NCBI GenBank assembly: GCA_026874595.1
Contig: CM049317.1
Coordinates: forward strand, 39,578,401 to 39,642,400
Length of the DNA stretch: 64,000 nt
Reading direction: 5' to 3'
Source of the DNA: Sipunculus nudus
Lineage: Eukaryota > Annelida > Sipuncula > Golfingiida > Sipunculidae
Positions within the stretch are counted from its first letter, which is position 1; every line of letters starts with the position of its first letter. The notes below the pieces were generated by a model that searched no databases, had not been told where the DNA came from, and saw only the letters and a list, made by a program, of their open reading frames with translations. A program made the translations under genes and the position numbers. This document shows positions 22,841-35,861 of the stretch, piece after piece.

Positions 22841-25126
22841 TTTTTTAGTGAACCTGTGAGCTTATGCGATGGTGCAGTGTCAGGTGTCGTACGTCATGAG
22901 TCATCTGTACGTTAACCAAAGCTATCTCAAAAACAGCAATGATCCCTGGAACAATCTTTCTCAAGTTTGTTCGAATGGTTCCAGTTTGGAGATTTTTGGC
23001 CGAGTTACAGGAGGTTGAACTTTGTTAACTGTGCAAAAAAGCATATTAAAATTTAAATCACAGAAACGGCTGGAGCTATCATCACCAAATTTTATGCCAA
23101 TGTTGGTCACATAGGTCATATCTGAAATTGAGGTATTGGTGGCGCCACCTGCATTGGCCTTTTTTGTACGGGGTCATCAGTGCCTGTATCACACTGAGGG
23201 CTACAAAAAAACTTCTTCTCTGAAACCATATGGCCAAAATGTTTAATATTGCACAGAAATATCCTAGGGTAGTGCTTTCTCAAGTTTGTTCAAATGGTCT
23301 CTTTTCAGGGACTTTTGGCTAAGTTATGGGAAGCTGAATTTAGTCATAGGCCATAACAGCCCATTTTAGGTCAGTGGCTACAAAGATCTTCTTCTCAAAA
23401 ACCACTGGGCCAAATTCTTAAATCTCACACATTAATTATCCTCAGATGTTGATAATTCAAGTTTGTTCAAATGGTTTTGGTTCAGTGATTTTTGGCTGAG
23501 TTATGGGAGGCTTAACTTAGCCGTTTTGCTGTATTTTCCATATGAGTTATAAACCTGCGAAACGTTTTTCGACTGATGCCACTGAAGCCAGTTTGTTAAA
23601 TATTTTACAAGAAAAATTCCTACAATAATTCTTATAATTATTGTCATTAATGGTTCAACATGAATGTATTTTGGCTGAATTATGGAGATTGAATTGAGTC
23701 ATTTTCCCATATATGTTAGCTGTGTGATGCTGTTACATCTAGCCTGGCACCAGTTTATCAGCATCTATTACATCATGCCACTAGACATTTAGATTTCAGG
23801 TTATCTTTGGTAAATATTGACAAGAAAGTTTTTTTAAAAGCTTTTAAAAAATTAAGATTTATGATTTAAGTTATTCATCATACCAGGCAATGTTACAATC
23901 ATGGATATTCAGCTCTCTGTGGCTATATAAAGACAACTGTACGTGGATTATAAATTATTGGTATCCCTACTCAACTTAATTCAAGAGTTTGCCATCAATG
24001 AGATAAATCTGCATTTTAATTTTGCATTCAGTATGCATCCGTAATAATTTTACATATATTCCTGATTTATTTTTTATAAAAAGTCAGCTGAAAAGCATTT
24101 TGTATTGGGAAAATAAATTTCAAAGTTATTTCAAGTAGGGACCACTTTTGTGTTCAGATGGCAGCACTTGGTTTCCATTTGCAGATTGCCAGTGCCTTGA
24201 TGTTGGCCATTATCCAAGATGATGTCAACTCTATAAATAGTTTTGGCACAGTGCCAGGATTGGAAGAAGTGCAGCCAGGTATAGGTCAAGAGTTCACTCA
24301 GTGCAGTAGCTGCATTCTGTTTATAGCTTTGCAGACTGCTCACTGCATCATATTTGGCACCAAAGTTCGGCCTGAATCTATTTATAGCTTTGGCAGACTG
24401 CCAGCTGTGTCAGATTATGCAACAGGTCAAGAGTTCACTCAGTGCAGCCAGGTACAGGTCAAAAGTTCACTCAGTCTAGCCAGGTGCAGGTCAAGAGTTC
24501 ACTCAGTGCAGTAGCTTGAGGCAGCAATTTGTCACAGGTCACTCATAGGGCAACTGCCTTACTCACCTAAGCCCTGTCAGCCAAGTGCATTAAACTCTGG
24601 GGAAGTTTGATGTATTGGACTGATATTTTGACTTGTCTATGCATCTTTGATGGTATTCTCATTTACAAGACAGTCGGTGCCACGTACATTGACTTTTGCA
24701 CAGTGTATGTGCCTGTTTATTTCTACAGAGGAATTTGATATATCAGCCTGAAATTGGGCATATTTATACATATCGGATAGCTTTGTCGTATACAAGACAT
24801 GTGGTGCCACCTACAATAATTTTTGCACAATGTGTGTTCTGCTTATTTCTCAGGAGGGGTTTGATATATCAGTCTAAAAATTGGCATATGTCTATATCTC
24901 TGATAGCTTCATTGTATACAAGACTGGTGGTGCCAGCTAGAATCCTTTTTGTGTTGTGTGCACCCATGCCAGAATTTCAGCAGTGATGTTAGTGTAATTG
25001 TTTCTTATTCAAAATGTTTAGTACTTGCATTGTTCATATACATGAAAAGTAATGGTCCAGCATTGAAGCATTGTACCTGGTGTATTTTCCAATGCACAGG
25101 TTCGCATTAGGCCTGTAGGCCTTGTT
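22841..25126 (+). mobile_element. Family B element, copy 2
   Basis: The 5' end TTTTTTAGTGAACCTGTGAG (one base off the consensus GCGAACC) and the 3' end CACAGGTTCGCATTAGGCC then CTTGTT define it. GGTGGCGCCACCT is at 23139. Its interior is shared with the copies at 37237 and 59815. An AGAGTTCACTCAGTGCAG-type repeated motif occurs at 24288-24510. No transposase ORF. Confidence 0.75.
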
Positions 25127-26573
25127 TAAATATTAAGTAATTATGAATGACTTTTTTACCCTGTAAGCATTGTTGTATTAAGTGAAAATCCTATGTATAT
25201 ACACTTTAATAATACAGATATGTTGTAACTCACACCATTTCACCCCCTCCCCCCCCCACTCCCCGACACCACCACCAAGTCCTTTCATCTGTGGACTGGG
25301 GACATTAGTTATATTTCAACTGTATACATTTCATAAATAAAAAATACATATATTTAATAATATTTATTATAAACAAAAATAGATTCAATTGAACAAATGT
25401 ATAAACCACTGAAATGTCAATAGTTAATCAAAAAGCCATCTAATGATCATGTGAATAGTACAGATCATTTGTTCACAAACTGCTCACATGCTTCAGTTTC
25501 AACATTAGGAAACAAATGGTCAGGTCACAAAATATTATTTGCAACAATTTCTTGCTCATCAATGCAAACCAATCACATAGACCAACCATGGCCTATTACA
25601 CTTTATCTCCATTTGATATTATTTTAGATTTTTACCTTCAAGGTCAACTTCAGCTGAGCACAGTGACCCATGGGTCCCTTGTTTGTACGGGGTCATCGGT
25701 GCCTGTATCACACTGAGGGCTACAAAAAACTTCTTCTCTGTAACCATATGGCCAAAAAGTTTAATATCGCACAGAAATGATCCTAGGGTAGTGCTTTCTG
25801 AAATTTGTTCAAATGGTCTCTGTTCAGTGACTTTTGGCTAAGTTATGGGAAGCTGAATTTAGTCATATGCCATAACAGCCAATTTAAGCTCAGTGGCTAC
25901 AAAGATCTTCTTCTCAAAAACCACTGGGCCAAATTCTTAAAACTCACACATTAATTATCCTCAGATGTTGATAATTCAAGTTTGTTTAAATGGTTTTGGT
26001 TCAGTGCTTTTTGGCTGAGTTACAGGAAGCTGAACTTAGCAAGTTTGCTGTATCTCCTATATGAGTTATAAAACCTGTGAAACGTTTTTCGACTGATGCC
26101 ACTGAAGCCAGTTTGTTAAAAATTTTACAAGAATAATCCCTACAATAATTCTTATAATAATTGTCATTAATAGTTCCATATGAATGATTTTTGGCTGAAT
26201 CATGGAGATTGAATTGAGTCATTTTCCCATATATGTTAGTGATGTGATGCTGTTACATCTAGCCTGGCACCAGTTTATCAGCATCTATTACATCATGCGA
26301 CTAGACATTTAGATTTCAGGTTATCTTTGGTTAATATTGACAAGAAAGTTTTTTTAAAAGCTTTTAAGAAAATTAGATATATGATTTAAGTTATTCATCA
26401 TACCAGGCATGGCAATGTTACAATCATGGATATTCAGCTCTCTGAGGCTATATAAAGACAACTGTACATGGATTATAAATTATTGGTATCCCTACTCAAC
26501 TTATTTCAAGAATTTGCCATCATTGAGATATATCTGTATTTTAATTTTGCAATCAGTATGCATCCGTAATATT
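25127..26573 (+). repeat. Truncated A 3' end joined to B interior
   Basis: The segment 25307-25683 matches 22370-22774 (the family A 3' end, CAGCTGAGCACAGTGACC then CCCTTGTT). The sequence from 25684 (GTACGGGGTCATC) to about 26570 matches B interior at 23165-24060. This reads as an A element inserted in the T-run before GTACGGGG of a B element, with the outer 5' halves lost. A C-rich run lies at 25240-25262. Confidence 0.55.
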
Positions 26574-27040
26574 TGTATCCGCCAAAACAAAGTTTTGCAG
26601 ATACTTTGTTTTTGACCGGGTTCCAACACCGCCACCGCAACTCCTCTGAGACTACTGGACTGATTTTTCCGAAAATCTTACACATGTGAACTGGTGCCTA
26701 ACCAATTGGCGTTGACCTCTGACCTTTCCTCTTTGCCCAGCGTCCATTTGTGCATCTGTTTCCACACATAAACCCACATATCTTGGGAACCATTTGACCG
26801 AACAGGAAAAAAAAATTGTACAAATGTAGCCCTTTGATAGTTTTATCACATACACAAAAATGGTGGCGCCACCTGCAACCATTTTTGCACAGTGTCCGTC
26901 TGTTTGTCTGCCATGGGACAAAATCACTCATATCTCGACAGTGGTTTGACGTATCTGCCTAAAATTTTGCAGGTTTATACATCCTGGACAGTTTTCTTGA
27001 TTTTATGACAGTTGGCACCACATACATTCTAGTTTATGCT
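26574..27040 (+). repeat. Family D repeat with hairpin start
   Basis: It starts with GTATCCGCCAAAAC, then AAA, then GTTTTGCAGATAC, a near-perfect hairpin. CGCCACCGCAACTCC and a domain with GGTGGCGCCACCTGCAACC near 26860 follow. The same order occurs at 39186-39560. Noncoding. Confidence 0.55.
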
Positions 27041-27482
27041 GCAGACGTCCACATATTAGTTTCCAGATGATAACACCAGTTTAGTTTGAAATATTGGTTT
27101 CAAACTTGATTTATATATGGCCCACCACTAAAGTAAGTACTGTTGATTCTGGGGTCATGAGGTCAAAGGTCAAGGTCACAGGACCCACTAATTTAGAAAG
27201 ATTGTGGATGCATTTTAAGCCAAACTTTTCATCTCAATCCTTCCATCATCAACATGTGGTGCACCTGCCAATAGGGGAAGTTTCCTTTTGATTTTGGTGT
27301 CATTAGGTCAAAGGTTAAGGTCACAGGGCCCATCCATTCACAAATTAGTTTATGGATGATAACTCCAGTTTGGGTAGACAGGTTGTCTTCAAACTGGTCA
27401 CAGGACCAATATTTTGGAAAACCTAATAAACATATATCCTTATAGACAAATGCAGCTGAGCGTCAAGACCCATAGGTCCCTA
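27041..27482 (+). repeat. Family A3 3' portion
   Basis: The sequence contains GTTTCCAGATGATAAC, AGGTCAAAGGTCAAGGTCAC at 27159-27178 and 27304, and ends CAGCTGAGCGTCAAGACCCA then GTCCCTAG at 27482. This is the 3' half of the A3 subfamily seen at 46860-47852. The 5' A terminus is absent. It ends 54 bp before the TANC exon at 27537. Confidence 0.6.
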
Positions 27483-27536
27483 GATTTATGTATTAATCTG
27501 TTCTTGTTGTATTGTAATATTTTACCCTGATGACAG

Positions 27537-27637
27537 GACAGTCTTGGTGCAGCTGACCTGGCAACAAGGGCACTAGAAATCAAACCAGAATCATTTGAAG
27601 CATACTACGCCAGAGCCAGGGCCAGGAGGGATGACAG
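27537..27637 (+). CDS. TANC: TANC-family scaffold protein, exon c (TPR 2-3)
   Basis: The acceptor is TTTTACCCTGATGACAG and the donor is GTAACA. It encodes 33 residues plus two bases: DSLGAADLATRALEIKPESF then EAYYARARARRDD, ending in a split Arg codon completed at 59158. ALEIKPESFEAYYARARA is the diagnostic boundary between TPR 2 and TPR 3 in TANC1/TANC2. It continues exon b without a gap, so no exon need lie in the 16-kb intron between them. The last intron, 31.5 kb, begins after it and is almost wholly transposable elements. Confidence 0.93.
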
Positions 27638-27682
27638 GTAACACAGTCATCATACAAAAATACTTTTCTGTATATGTCAATT

Positions 27683-28026
27683 GTTTAGCACAACTGATTT
27701 TCATTCATGCTTAGCTATCAAGATAGGTTTAAACAATGGAAAGCTTAAGAATAGAACAAGATGTCTGCAAATTTGATGACAGGGCAGGCTAAATAATGGT
27801 TCCTGTTGCTCAGAAAAATGAGAAATATTCTCAGCCTCAACTTACTAAACAGTGAAAAGGAATAATCAGTTTGATCCTTCCGTTTGAACTATTTAGGTAC
27901 AATTGTCAAATTTATTCTTCTGCATGTGCATGTGTAAATTTGTTTCTCAGGAAATTAAAGTTCTGATTTTATTCAAGTCATTTTTTCTGCTGATCAGCTG
28001 AGCAACACAACTCATGGATCACTAGT
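27683..28026 (+). mobile_element. Old, short family A2 copy
   Basis: TTTAGCACAACTGATTTTCA at the start and ATCAGCTGAGCAACACAACT then CATGGATCACTAGTT at the end are diverged forms of the A2 termini. At about 344 bp it is far shorter than the 2.4-kb copies. Its divergence marks it as an older insertion. Confidence 0.6.
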
Positions 28027-28315
28027 TATGGGTATTGTTCAGTTGTGAATATTGTCAGGTATATTGCTTAATTTGTTTAAAAGTAACTTGAAAATTGCTG
28101 TATACTTTGCTTGAACGATTATATCACTGTACAGCTTCAGTTACAGTTGCCACACATATTCCTAAGGTAATGGAGGCACTGCCAAAGTTTTAATACATCT
28201 CTTCTTGAACCCTACACATTATTTGGAAGGCAGCCTAGTCTTTTGAACATAGGATCACATATTTTATGCTTATGTAGAAGGATAAGTTCAGTTAGACAGG
28301 TTTCAATGAACTATA
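28027..28315. other. Intronic spacer, nothing recognised
   Basis: No ORF or repeat family was identified. It may be original intron sequence of the TANC gene. Confidence 0.35.
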
Positions 28316-29582
28316 TTTTTAGCTCAGCTGACCATAAGTCATCTGAGCTATAGTTGTGGTCCTTTGTTCATCAGCGGGTTAAACTGGCATGTTTTGAAAC
28401 CCCTGGACCTACAAATCTGAAAATAGGCATACAGTTAGATGTCCCAAAAATCTCCTACCATACTGAAAATTTGGTAATTAGGACTTTGTTCCTTCGAGAT
28501 ATTAAGGAAAAACCTCCATTTTCCATAAAAATCTATTGTTACACTTTAAGACTGCCTAATATCTAAACCACTGATCTGAATTTCATAATAGAAAATATGC
28601 ATATTCTTCCATTTTTTGTACATACCAAAAATAAGGTCAATAATGCTTAATTTGTTGAAGTTATGGGCCTGAACATAATGCACCTTATAAAAAATCAGGA
28701 AATATATTTACTCAAAATAAGAATGGCTGAAGCAATAGACTTTTTTTCAGGGATATAACTTCATTTAATCAAGATTGACCTTATTGGCCTTCAGGCAAAC
28801 TATGCACACTTAAGGCAGGGCATATACTTGGCAGCCAGGCAGCTTATGGCTGTCCACAGCTGTCCAACCCAACTCCCTAGTAGTTGTTACGACCAACAAC
28901 ATAACAATAAACAATACATAATCAATTTTTGATGGTTTTAATAACAATTTTTTAAAGAAAAATTAATAGAAAAGGAATTTGATAGTTGATGAGTAACAGG
29001 AAATAACCTTGCTATTACTGATGTTGTAATAATCTTGTATGGTTGGATGAAAATGTTCCAAATAACACCATGCAGTCACCTATTGTATTTTTTATATCAA
29101 TTTAAAAAAAATAATAATAATTATATTATATTATTCATTACTAATCATTAAGGATCATATGAAGGAAATCAATGATAAACAAAGATGCAGTTGATAACAT
29201 TAATCAAGATTCTTACTGTGTCTAGATTGATGTGAAAGTAGTCCAAAGTGAATATATAAGTTTTATTTTTTTTAAATATAAATAAAAGCCATAAAACCAG
29301 GTACTTATAATCATTTGTGAATTTTGTATATTCTGGATTATCAACAACCAGACATGATGTGAATACTTTGCAAATGTATTTGAATACGAATATAAATTTA
29401 TACTCCATAATTTCATGCATAAGAACAGGAATACAGGTAAAAATGAAATTTTTTAATACGAATGCAAATACTTTCAAAATGTTTTTTATGAATGTATTCA
29501 TGAATATATTCTATAATATTATTTTAATAATCATTTATTTCAGTTATATTATTTTAAAAAAAATCATATGATTCTGTTATTA

Positions 29583-31526
29583 TTTTTAGCTCAGCTGACT
29601 ATAAGTCATCTGAGCTATAGTCGTGGTCCTTTGTCCGTCGTCCAGCCGTCTGTCCATTAACAGGGCACATTTGGAAACTGTTGGACCTACGATTCCAAAA
29701 TTTTGCAAACACTTTTGCAATTAGATGTCCCCAAAATCTCCTGCCATACCAAAAATTTTGTCATTAGGACTTGGTTCCTTTGAGATATTAAGAAAAAACC
29801 TCGGTTTTCCATAAAAAAGCCATTGTTACACTTCAAGGCTGCCTAATATCAAAACCACTGATCTGTTTTTGATCATATTTAGTATTCCTATTCTTCCATA
29901 CATTTTCTATGAACATACAAAAAATTAGGTCATTGTTGGGTATTATTTTGAAGTTATGGGCCAAAATATAATGCAATTTTTTAAAAATCAGGAAATATAT
30001 TTACTCACCTAACATGAGAATTGCTGAAGCTAGAGACTTTTTTTCAGGAATTTAACTTTATTTATCAAGATTCAATTGTTTACCCAAAAATAGATCTGAA
30101 TTTTGCAAATTTTTCAAGTTATTAGCATAAATAAAAAATTAATACCTTAAATTTTGTCCAACTTTGGCAATGGCACGTTTTTTTCCCTGTAAGCACTGTT
30201 GCTTTAATTTTCACAGCATATATTTATATGGATTTAATCTGTTAAAATCTGAAATTTCAAAGAAATTGATTGAAAAGAGTAGCTTTTTTTCAAGTTTTCA
30301 TACACCATGTCAAGTGTTGTTTACATCTAGCCCACCTAGTAGTACAGCATTATGTAACCCACCCCAGGCAGCTTGCCTTGGCTCAGCTTGGCCACTACCA
30401 GCAGGCTTCCCCCCTCTACCCTGCACTCTCCCCCCCCCCCCCCCCATGGGGAAAAAAATAGATGAATGTTATTATTTTCTGGCTTCGAATCATTCTTATT
30501 CTAAGCTATGCTACATTTTAGATTTTGTATTGTACCACCAGGGTAACAATGATTAAAGTGCACATTTAATTGTGTCCACCAAGTGGTGTATTGCTATGAA
30601 AGTGTGGATGTTCATCAGATAAGTAATTCCTTACTTCAGAAGAGTAAAAACTTCACCAGGTGTGAAATTCCAGTAATAAATTAAAGCTGAGATAGTGATT
30701 AGCACAATGATATTGTTTGTCCCTCATTCAACCAACAGTGTGTATACTTTATTTGAAAAGATGTTTTATTTTATCAAATTTACTGAATCTTTTATTTTAT
30801 TTCGGTGAATAAAATTAAGCATGTACCATGTGCAAAACTTTTTAATAGTGATTCAAGGAATAATCTTGTAGATGCCATGTTGTGGCATTATTTTCTTTAA
30901 ATTCAGTTTAAACATTTGTGATTTCAAAATAATAAAATATATGTGTATGCATAATAAGACCCAATATGAGCTACACTCTGGATATATAATGATTGCAACT
31001 TTTGCAACAATTATAATATTTTAACTTATATTTTCAGTTTTTTTACTCTTGATATTAATGATTGCAACTTTTGCAACAATTATAATATTTTAACTTATAT
31101 TTTCAGTTTTTTTTCCTAAAAATTTATAAAACTTGTAAATAAAAAAATGATTAAGATAAAACCTTTTAATGGAAAAAGTGGATATGCTAAAAAATAAGCT
31201 TATATTTAGACTTAAATGCATTATTCCCTTGAAAGTGAAATAAAGGTATTAGTCCATTCTGTCCACTTGCCTGTCCATCTGTATATTTTCATATGCATCA
31301 CAGTATCTCAAAACTTTGACTGTTTTTCTTCATGACAGTCTTGTCAGGGTATTAGTTTGCAAACATATATTTAGAACTTTACTATAATCAAGTAGGAGGG
31401 CCCCTTTCCTCTTAGCTTCTCATATTCTTATATAAATGAAAAAATTACAATAGAATATTTTGCATATTTTGCATTTGCAAAAATTTCAAACTTCAGCTGA
31501 GCGCCTTGACCCATGGGTCCCTTGTT
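29583..31526 (+). mobile_element. Family A element, nested copy
   Basis: TTTTTAGCTCAGCTGACTAT at the start and CAGCTGAGCGCCTTGACCCA then CCCTTGTT at 31526. The interior matches copy 1 (compare 30297-30440 with 4118-4275, and 30700-31130 with 4480-4840). A C-run lies at 30431-30444. No protein is encoded. Confidence 0.75.
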
Positions 31527-32486
31527 AATTGTATCCCCTGACAAAGTCGGGATACTATGGTTTCGGCACAGTCGCACTGCTGTGATAACTCAAAAATATT
31601 TTACAGATCTTTACCAAACTTAACATGTGTATAGATAAGGGTGAGAGGACAAAGCCTATTGAAAAAGGGGTCATGACCTTTACTAGGGGAGTGACCTTGA
31701 CCTTGAATAGGTCCATGTAGGGGGGAGGAATCACACAAATTCTTTAATATCTCAAGAAATCTTGCATGGATCAATCGAAAATCAAATTGACAGAAGATCT
31801 TTGATAGTTTTGTCATGTACCTGAAATTGGTGGCGCCACCTATTATCCTTTTCTTGTTTTTGTGCCGTTTAAAACCCCAGTCATTGCAACTTAACAGAAC
31901 TGTGAGCATTATAAGTAAAAAACTAATAGACAGATTTCTTTTATATTATGCATGTACATAGACATGGGTTATGGGATGATGTATTTTTAAATTGGTGTCA
32001 TGACCTTTCCTATAAGAGTGGCCTTGACCTGGAATATTGCCATATATGGTGAAAATCACAAAATCATAAATATCTCAATAAGGGATTCATAGATTCGTCC
32101 AAAAATCAAATTAACAGAAGATCTTGGATAGCTTTGTCTTCTGCAGAAGACAGGTAGCGCCATCTTCTGTCTTTTTCTTGTTTTCACGTTTTTAATACCC
32201 AGTCATTGCCCCTTGTCAGTACTGTGAGCATTATAAGTCTAAAACTTATGGACAGATTGGGCTGAAATTGTGCATGTACATTGATCTTGGATATCTCTAT
32301 CTTGTAATCAAGACTGGTGGCGCCAGCTGCAATCATTTTGCCGTTGTGTCCATCTGTACATGTGCTTCAGGTGAAAATTGTTAATATCTCCAGAGTGGTT
32401 CAAGGTATTGGTCTGAAAATTTGGCATGTCCATCTGTCTTGGAAAGTTTTCTGGTAAACCAGACAGGTGGCGCCACCTACCTTCCC

Positions 32487-35103
32487 TTTTTAGCTCAGCT
32501 GACTATAAGTCATCTGAGCTATAGTCGTGGTCCATTGTCCGTTATCCGTCCGTCCGTCCGTCCGTCCGTCCGTAGATGTGGCACGTTTTGAAACCGTAAG
32601 ACCTAGGAATCCAAAATTCAGCATAATGTTAGATGTCCCCAAGATCTCCTACCAAGCCAAAACTGGGTCTTTGCGACTTCATTCCTTTGAGAAATTAAGG
32701 AAAAACCTCAATTTTTTATAAAAAACCTATTTTCACACTTTAGGACTGCCTAATATCAAAACCACTCATCTGTTTTTCCTCATATTTCCTATAAATAATC
32801 CTCTATATAATTCCTATGTACATGCCAGAAATTAGGTCTGTATTATTTAATTTAAAAAAGTTATGGGCCCAAAGATAATGCATTTTTTAAATAATCAGGA
32901 AAGAAATTTTATCACTTAACACAAAACTTGTTAAAGCTAAGCACTTTTTTTCCAGTAATATTACTTTTATTAATCAAAATTAAATTGTATACCCAAAATA
33001 AGATCAAAATCTTTTAAATTTTTAAAAATATTAGCAAAAATAAAAAATTGGTACCTTAAATTTTGCCCAACTTTGACCATGGCACGTTTTTTTGCTGTAA
33101 CTGCTGTGGATTTAATTTTCACAGCATGTTTTTGTTAGCATTTCGACTGTTAACACTGTTAAAAATTTGAAACCAGTTGATCAAAAACTGTAGATTTTAT
33201 TCAAGTTTTCAAGCACCATGTCACATATTGCTAGTGTTATGCAGTTTGCTAGAGCTCAGCTCCCGAGCTTCAGCTCTAAGTTCCTTAAATTTGGCATACA
33301 GTTAGATTTCTCCAAAATCCCCTACCATGCCAAGAATTTGGTCACTAGGACTTAATTCCTTCGAGATATCAATGAAAAACTTAATTTTTCCATTAAAAAC
33401 CCAATGTTACACTTTAAGACTGTCTAATATCAAAACCACTGATCTGACTTTGATCATATATAATATACATATTTTTCTATACATTCACTATGCACATGCC
33501 AGAAATGATGTCAGTATTGTGTATTTTTTTTAAGTTATGGGCCCAAACATAATGCACTTTGTAAAAAATCAAGAAATATATTTACTCCCTTAACAAGGGC
33601 ATTGCTGAAGCTAGAGATCTTTTTTGTCAGGGATGTAACATTATTTAATCAAGATTCAATTGAATACCCAAAATTAGTTCTGAATTTTTCAAATTTTATA
33701 AGTTATTAGTATAAATATAAAATTAGTACCTTAAATTTTGCCCAACTGTGACCATGGCACGTTTGTTTCCTGTGAGCACTGTTGATATAATTTTCATAAC
33801 ATGCACACATAAGGATTTCAGCTTTTTAGTTTAGAAAGCTGAAAGAAATTTGCCAAATATTGTAGCTTTTATTAATGTTTTTTATGAGACCCTGTCAGAC
33901 TTTGGCTCTCTCCAGCCCCTCTTGAGTCACCTGTATGTTGACCTTGTTGACCTTTCATCAAATTATGCACGCTTGAGGGGAGAATCCAGGCAGCTGTTGG
34001 CCAGCCACAGTTGATCCAGGTGTTCAACCCAACTCATCTAGTAGTTTTAACCAACAACATAACAATAAACAATAAATTAATAAATTTTTATTGGTTTTTA
34101 ATAACAAATTAAAGAAAAATAGAAAAGGAATTTGTTAGTTTATAATAACAGGAAATTAACTTGCAGTTACTGATGATATAAGAATCTTGTATCGATGGGT
34201 AGAATGTCACATATTCCAAATAACACCATGCAGTCACCTATGGCATTTTTCAGTTCATTTTTAATGATAAAGAAGTAAATCATATTATTCATTACTAATC
34301 ATTAAGGATTATATGAAGGAAATTAATGATAGACAAAGATGCAGTTGATAATATTAATCTAGATTCCTACTGTGTCTAGTGTGTACATTGATGTGAAATT
34401 AGTCCAAAATTAATTTTTTACAGTTATTTTTTTATATAAATAAAAGCCATAAAACCAGGTACTTATGATCATTATTTAAATGTGTGAATTTTGTATATTC
34501 TGGATTCTCAACATTATTGTTTGGTGAAAACTGAATAAATACCAGACATGGTGCGAATACTTTGTAATTGTATTTAAATACGAATATGATTATGTACTCC
34601 ATTATAAAATTTCTTGCATAAAGAATGGGAATTCAGGTAAAAATGAAAGTATATGAATACTCGTGCAAATACTTTCAAAATGTATTCATGAATGCATTCA
34701 TGAATATATTCTTTAATATTATTTTAATAATCATATCAATTATATTTCATTTTTAAAAATCATATGATTCTCTTATTATTTTTAATAAAAATTATATTTG
34801 GGACAATATTTGTAATTTTTTTAATAAATAGTTAAACTCTTATATTATATGTTCTGCTTATAAGTTATATGGCCAAGTCAAAATCTGTGTGACAGTAGTA
34901 CTCCATTTGTTAATAAAATAAATGAAATCAATCCTCTTCCCTGTCTCCAAAGGTACTATCAAAATCATACATAAGCTAAACAACAACAACTCATAATACA
35001 GCTTATATTTATTACCACACAAAACCAGCATGTGCCTCATTTCTAAATAATATTTTTTTATCATATATAACAGCTGAGCGTCGTGACCCATAGGTCCCTT
35101 GTT
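32487..35103 (+). mobile_element. Family A element nested in family C
   Basis: TTTTTAGCTCAGCTGACTAT with a CCGT microsatellite (32540-32573) at the start and CAGCTGAGCGTCGTGACCCA then GTCCCTTGTT at 35103. Flanks CCTTCCC and TGTAAAATATATTAAT rejoin to the empty order seen at 6655-6680, with no target duplication. The interior carries the 680-bp tandem block (32629 and about 33303). Confidence 0.75.
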
Positions 35104-35861
35104 TGTAAAATATATTAATTTACCCTAAACTGAGGAGTGATTTGGCCTATTGGCCTGAAATTATGCATATCCATAGATCTTGGACTCCTCCATCAGGTAC
35201 TCAAGACTGGTGGCGCCATCTGCAATCGTTTTGCCGTGGCGTCCATCTGTACATATGTTTTGGGTGAAAATTGCTCATATTTCCGGAATGGTTCAAGGTA
35301 TTGGTCTGAAATTTTGCATATCCATTATCTTGGAAAGTGTTCTCATAAACCAGACAGGTGGCGCCACCTACCTTCCCGTTTTTGCAGAATAGATTAATGC
35401 CCTTTTCTGAGGAGTGATTTGCCCTATTGGCCTGACATTGTGCATATCCGTAGATCTTAGACTCCTCAATCTGGTACTCAAGACTGGTGGGGCCATCTGC
35501 AATTGTTTTGCTGTGGCGTCTATATCTCCAGAGTGGTTCAAGGTATTGGCCTTAAATTTGGCATGTCTATCCATCTTGGAAAATTTTCTCATAAACCAGA
35601 CAGGTGGCACCACCTGCCTTCCCATATCGGTAGAATAAATTAATGTTCTTTTCTTAGGAGTGGTGTGCTGTATTTGTCTGAAACTGTGCATGTCCATAGA
35701 TCTTGGCCTCCTCCAACTTGTACTCAAGGATGGTGGCGCCATCTGCCATTTTTTTTTGTGTGGTGTCCATCCGTACATTTGTTTTAGGTGAAAATTGCTC
35801 ATATCTGTGGAGTTCTTCAATGTGTTGGTCTCCAGTTTGGCATGTACAACCATCTTTTGAG

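Larger units (their letters stand above)
13891..22841 (+). mobile_element. Family C element, interrupted by family A
   Basis: It starts ATTGTATCCCCAGACAAAG then CGGGATACTA, as does the copy at 31527. The start contains an inverted pair GTATCCC/GGGATAC. It runs to 14004, is interrupted by family A, and resumes at 22775 with CCAAAGTTGACATGTGCATA, equivalent to 31615-31640. It is cut again at 22841 by a family B element. The continuation beyond the B element could not be identified, so the true end is unknown. Confidence 0.6.

Noticed and set aside
35368-35853. 161-residue minus-strand ORF
   Set aside because: It spans tandem family C internal repeats (CATAAACCAGACAGGTGG units) and repeats itself. 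It matches no protein family.
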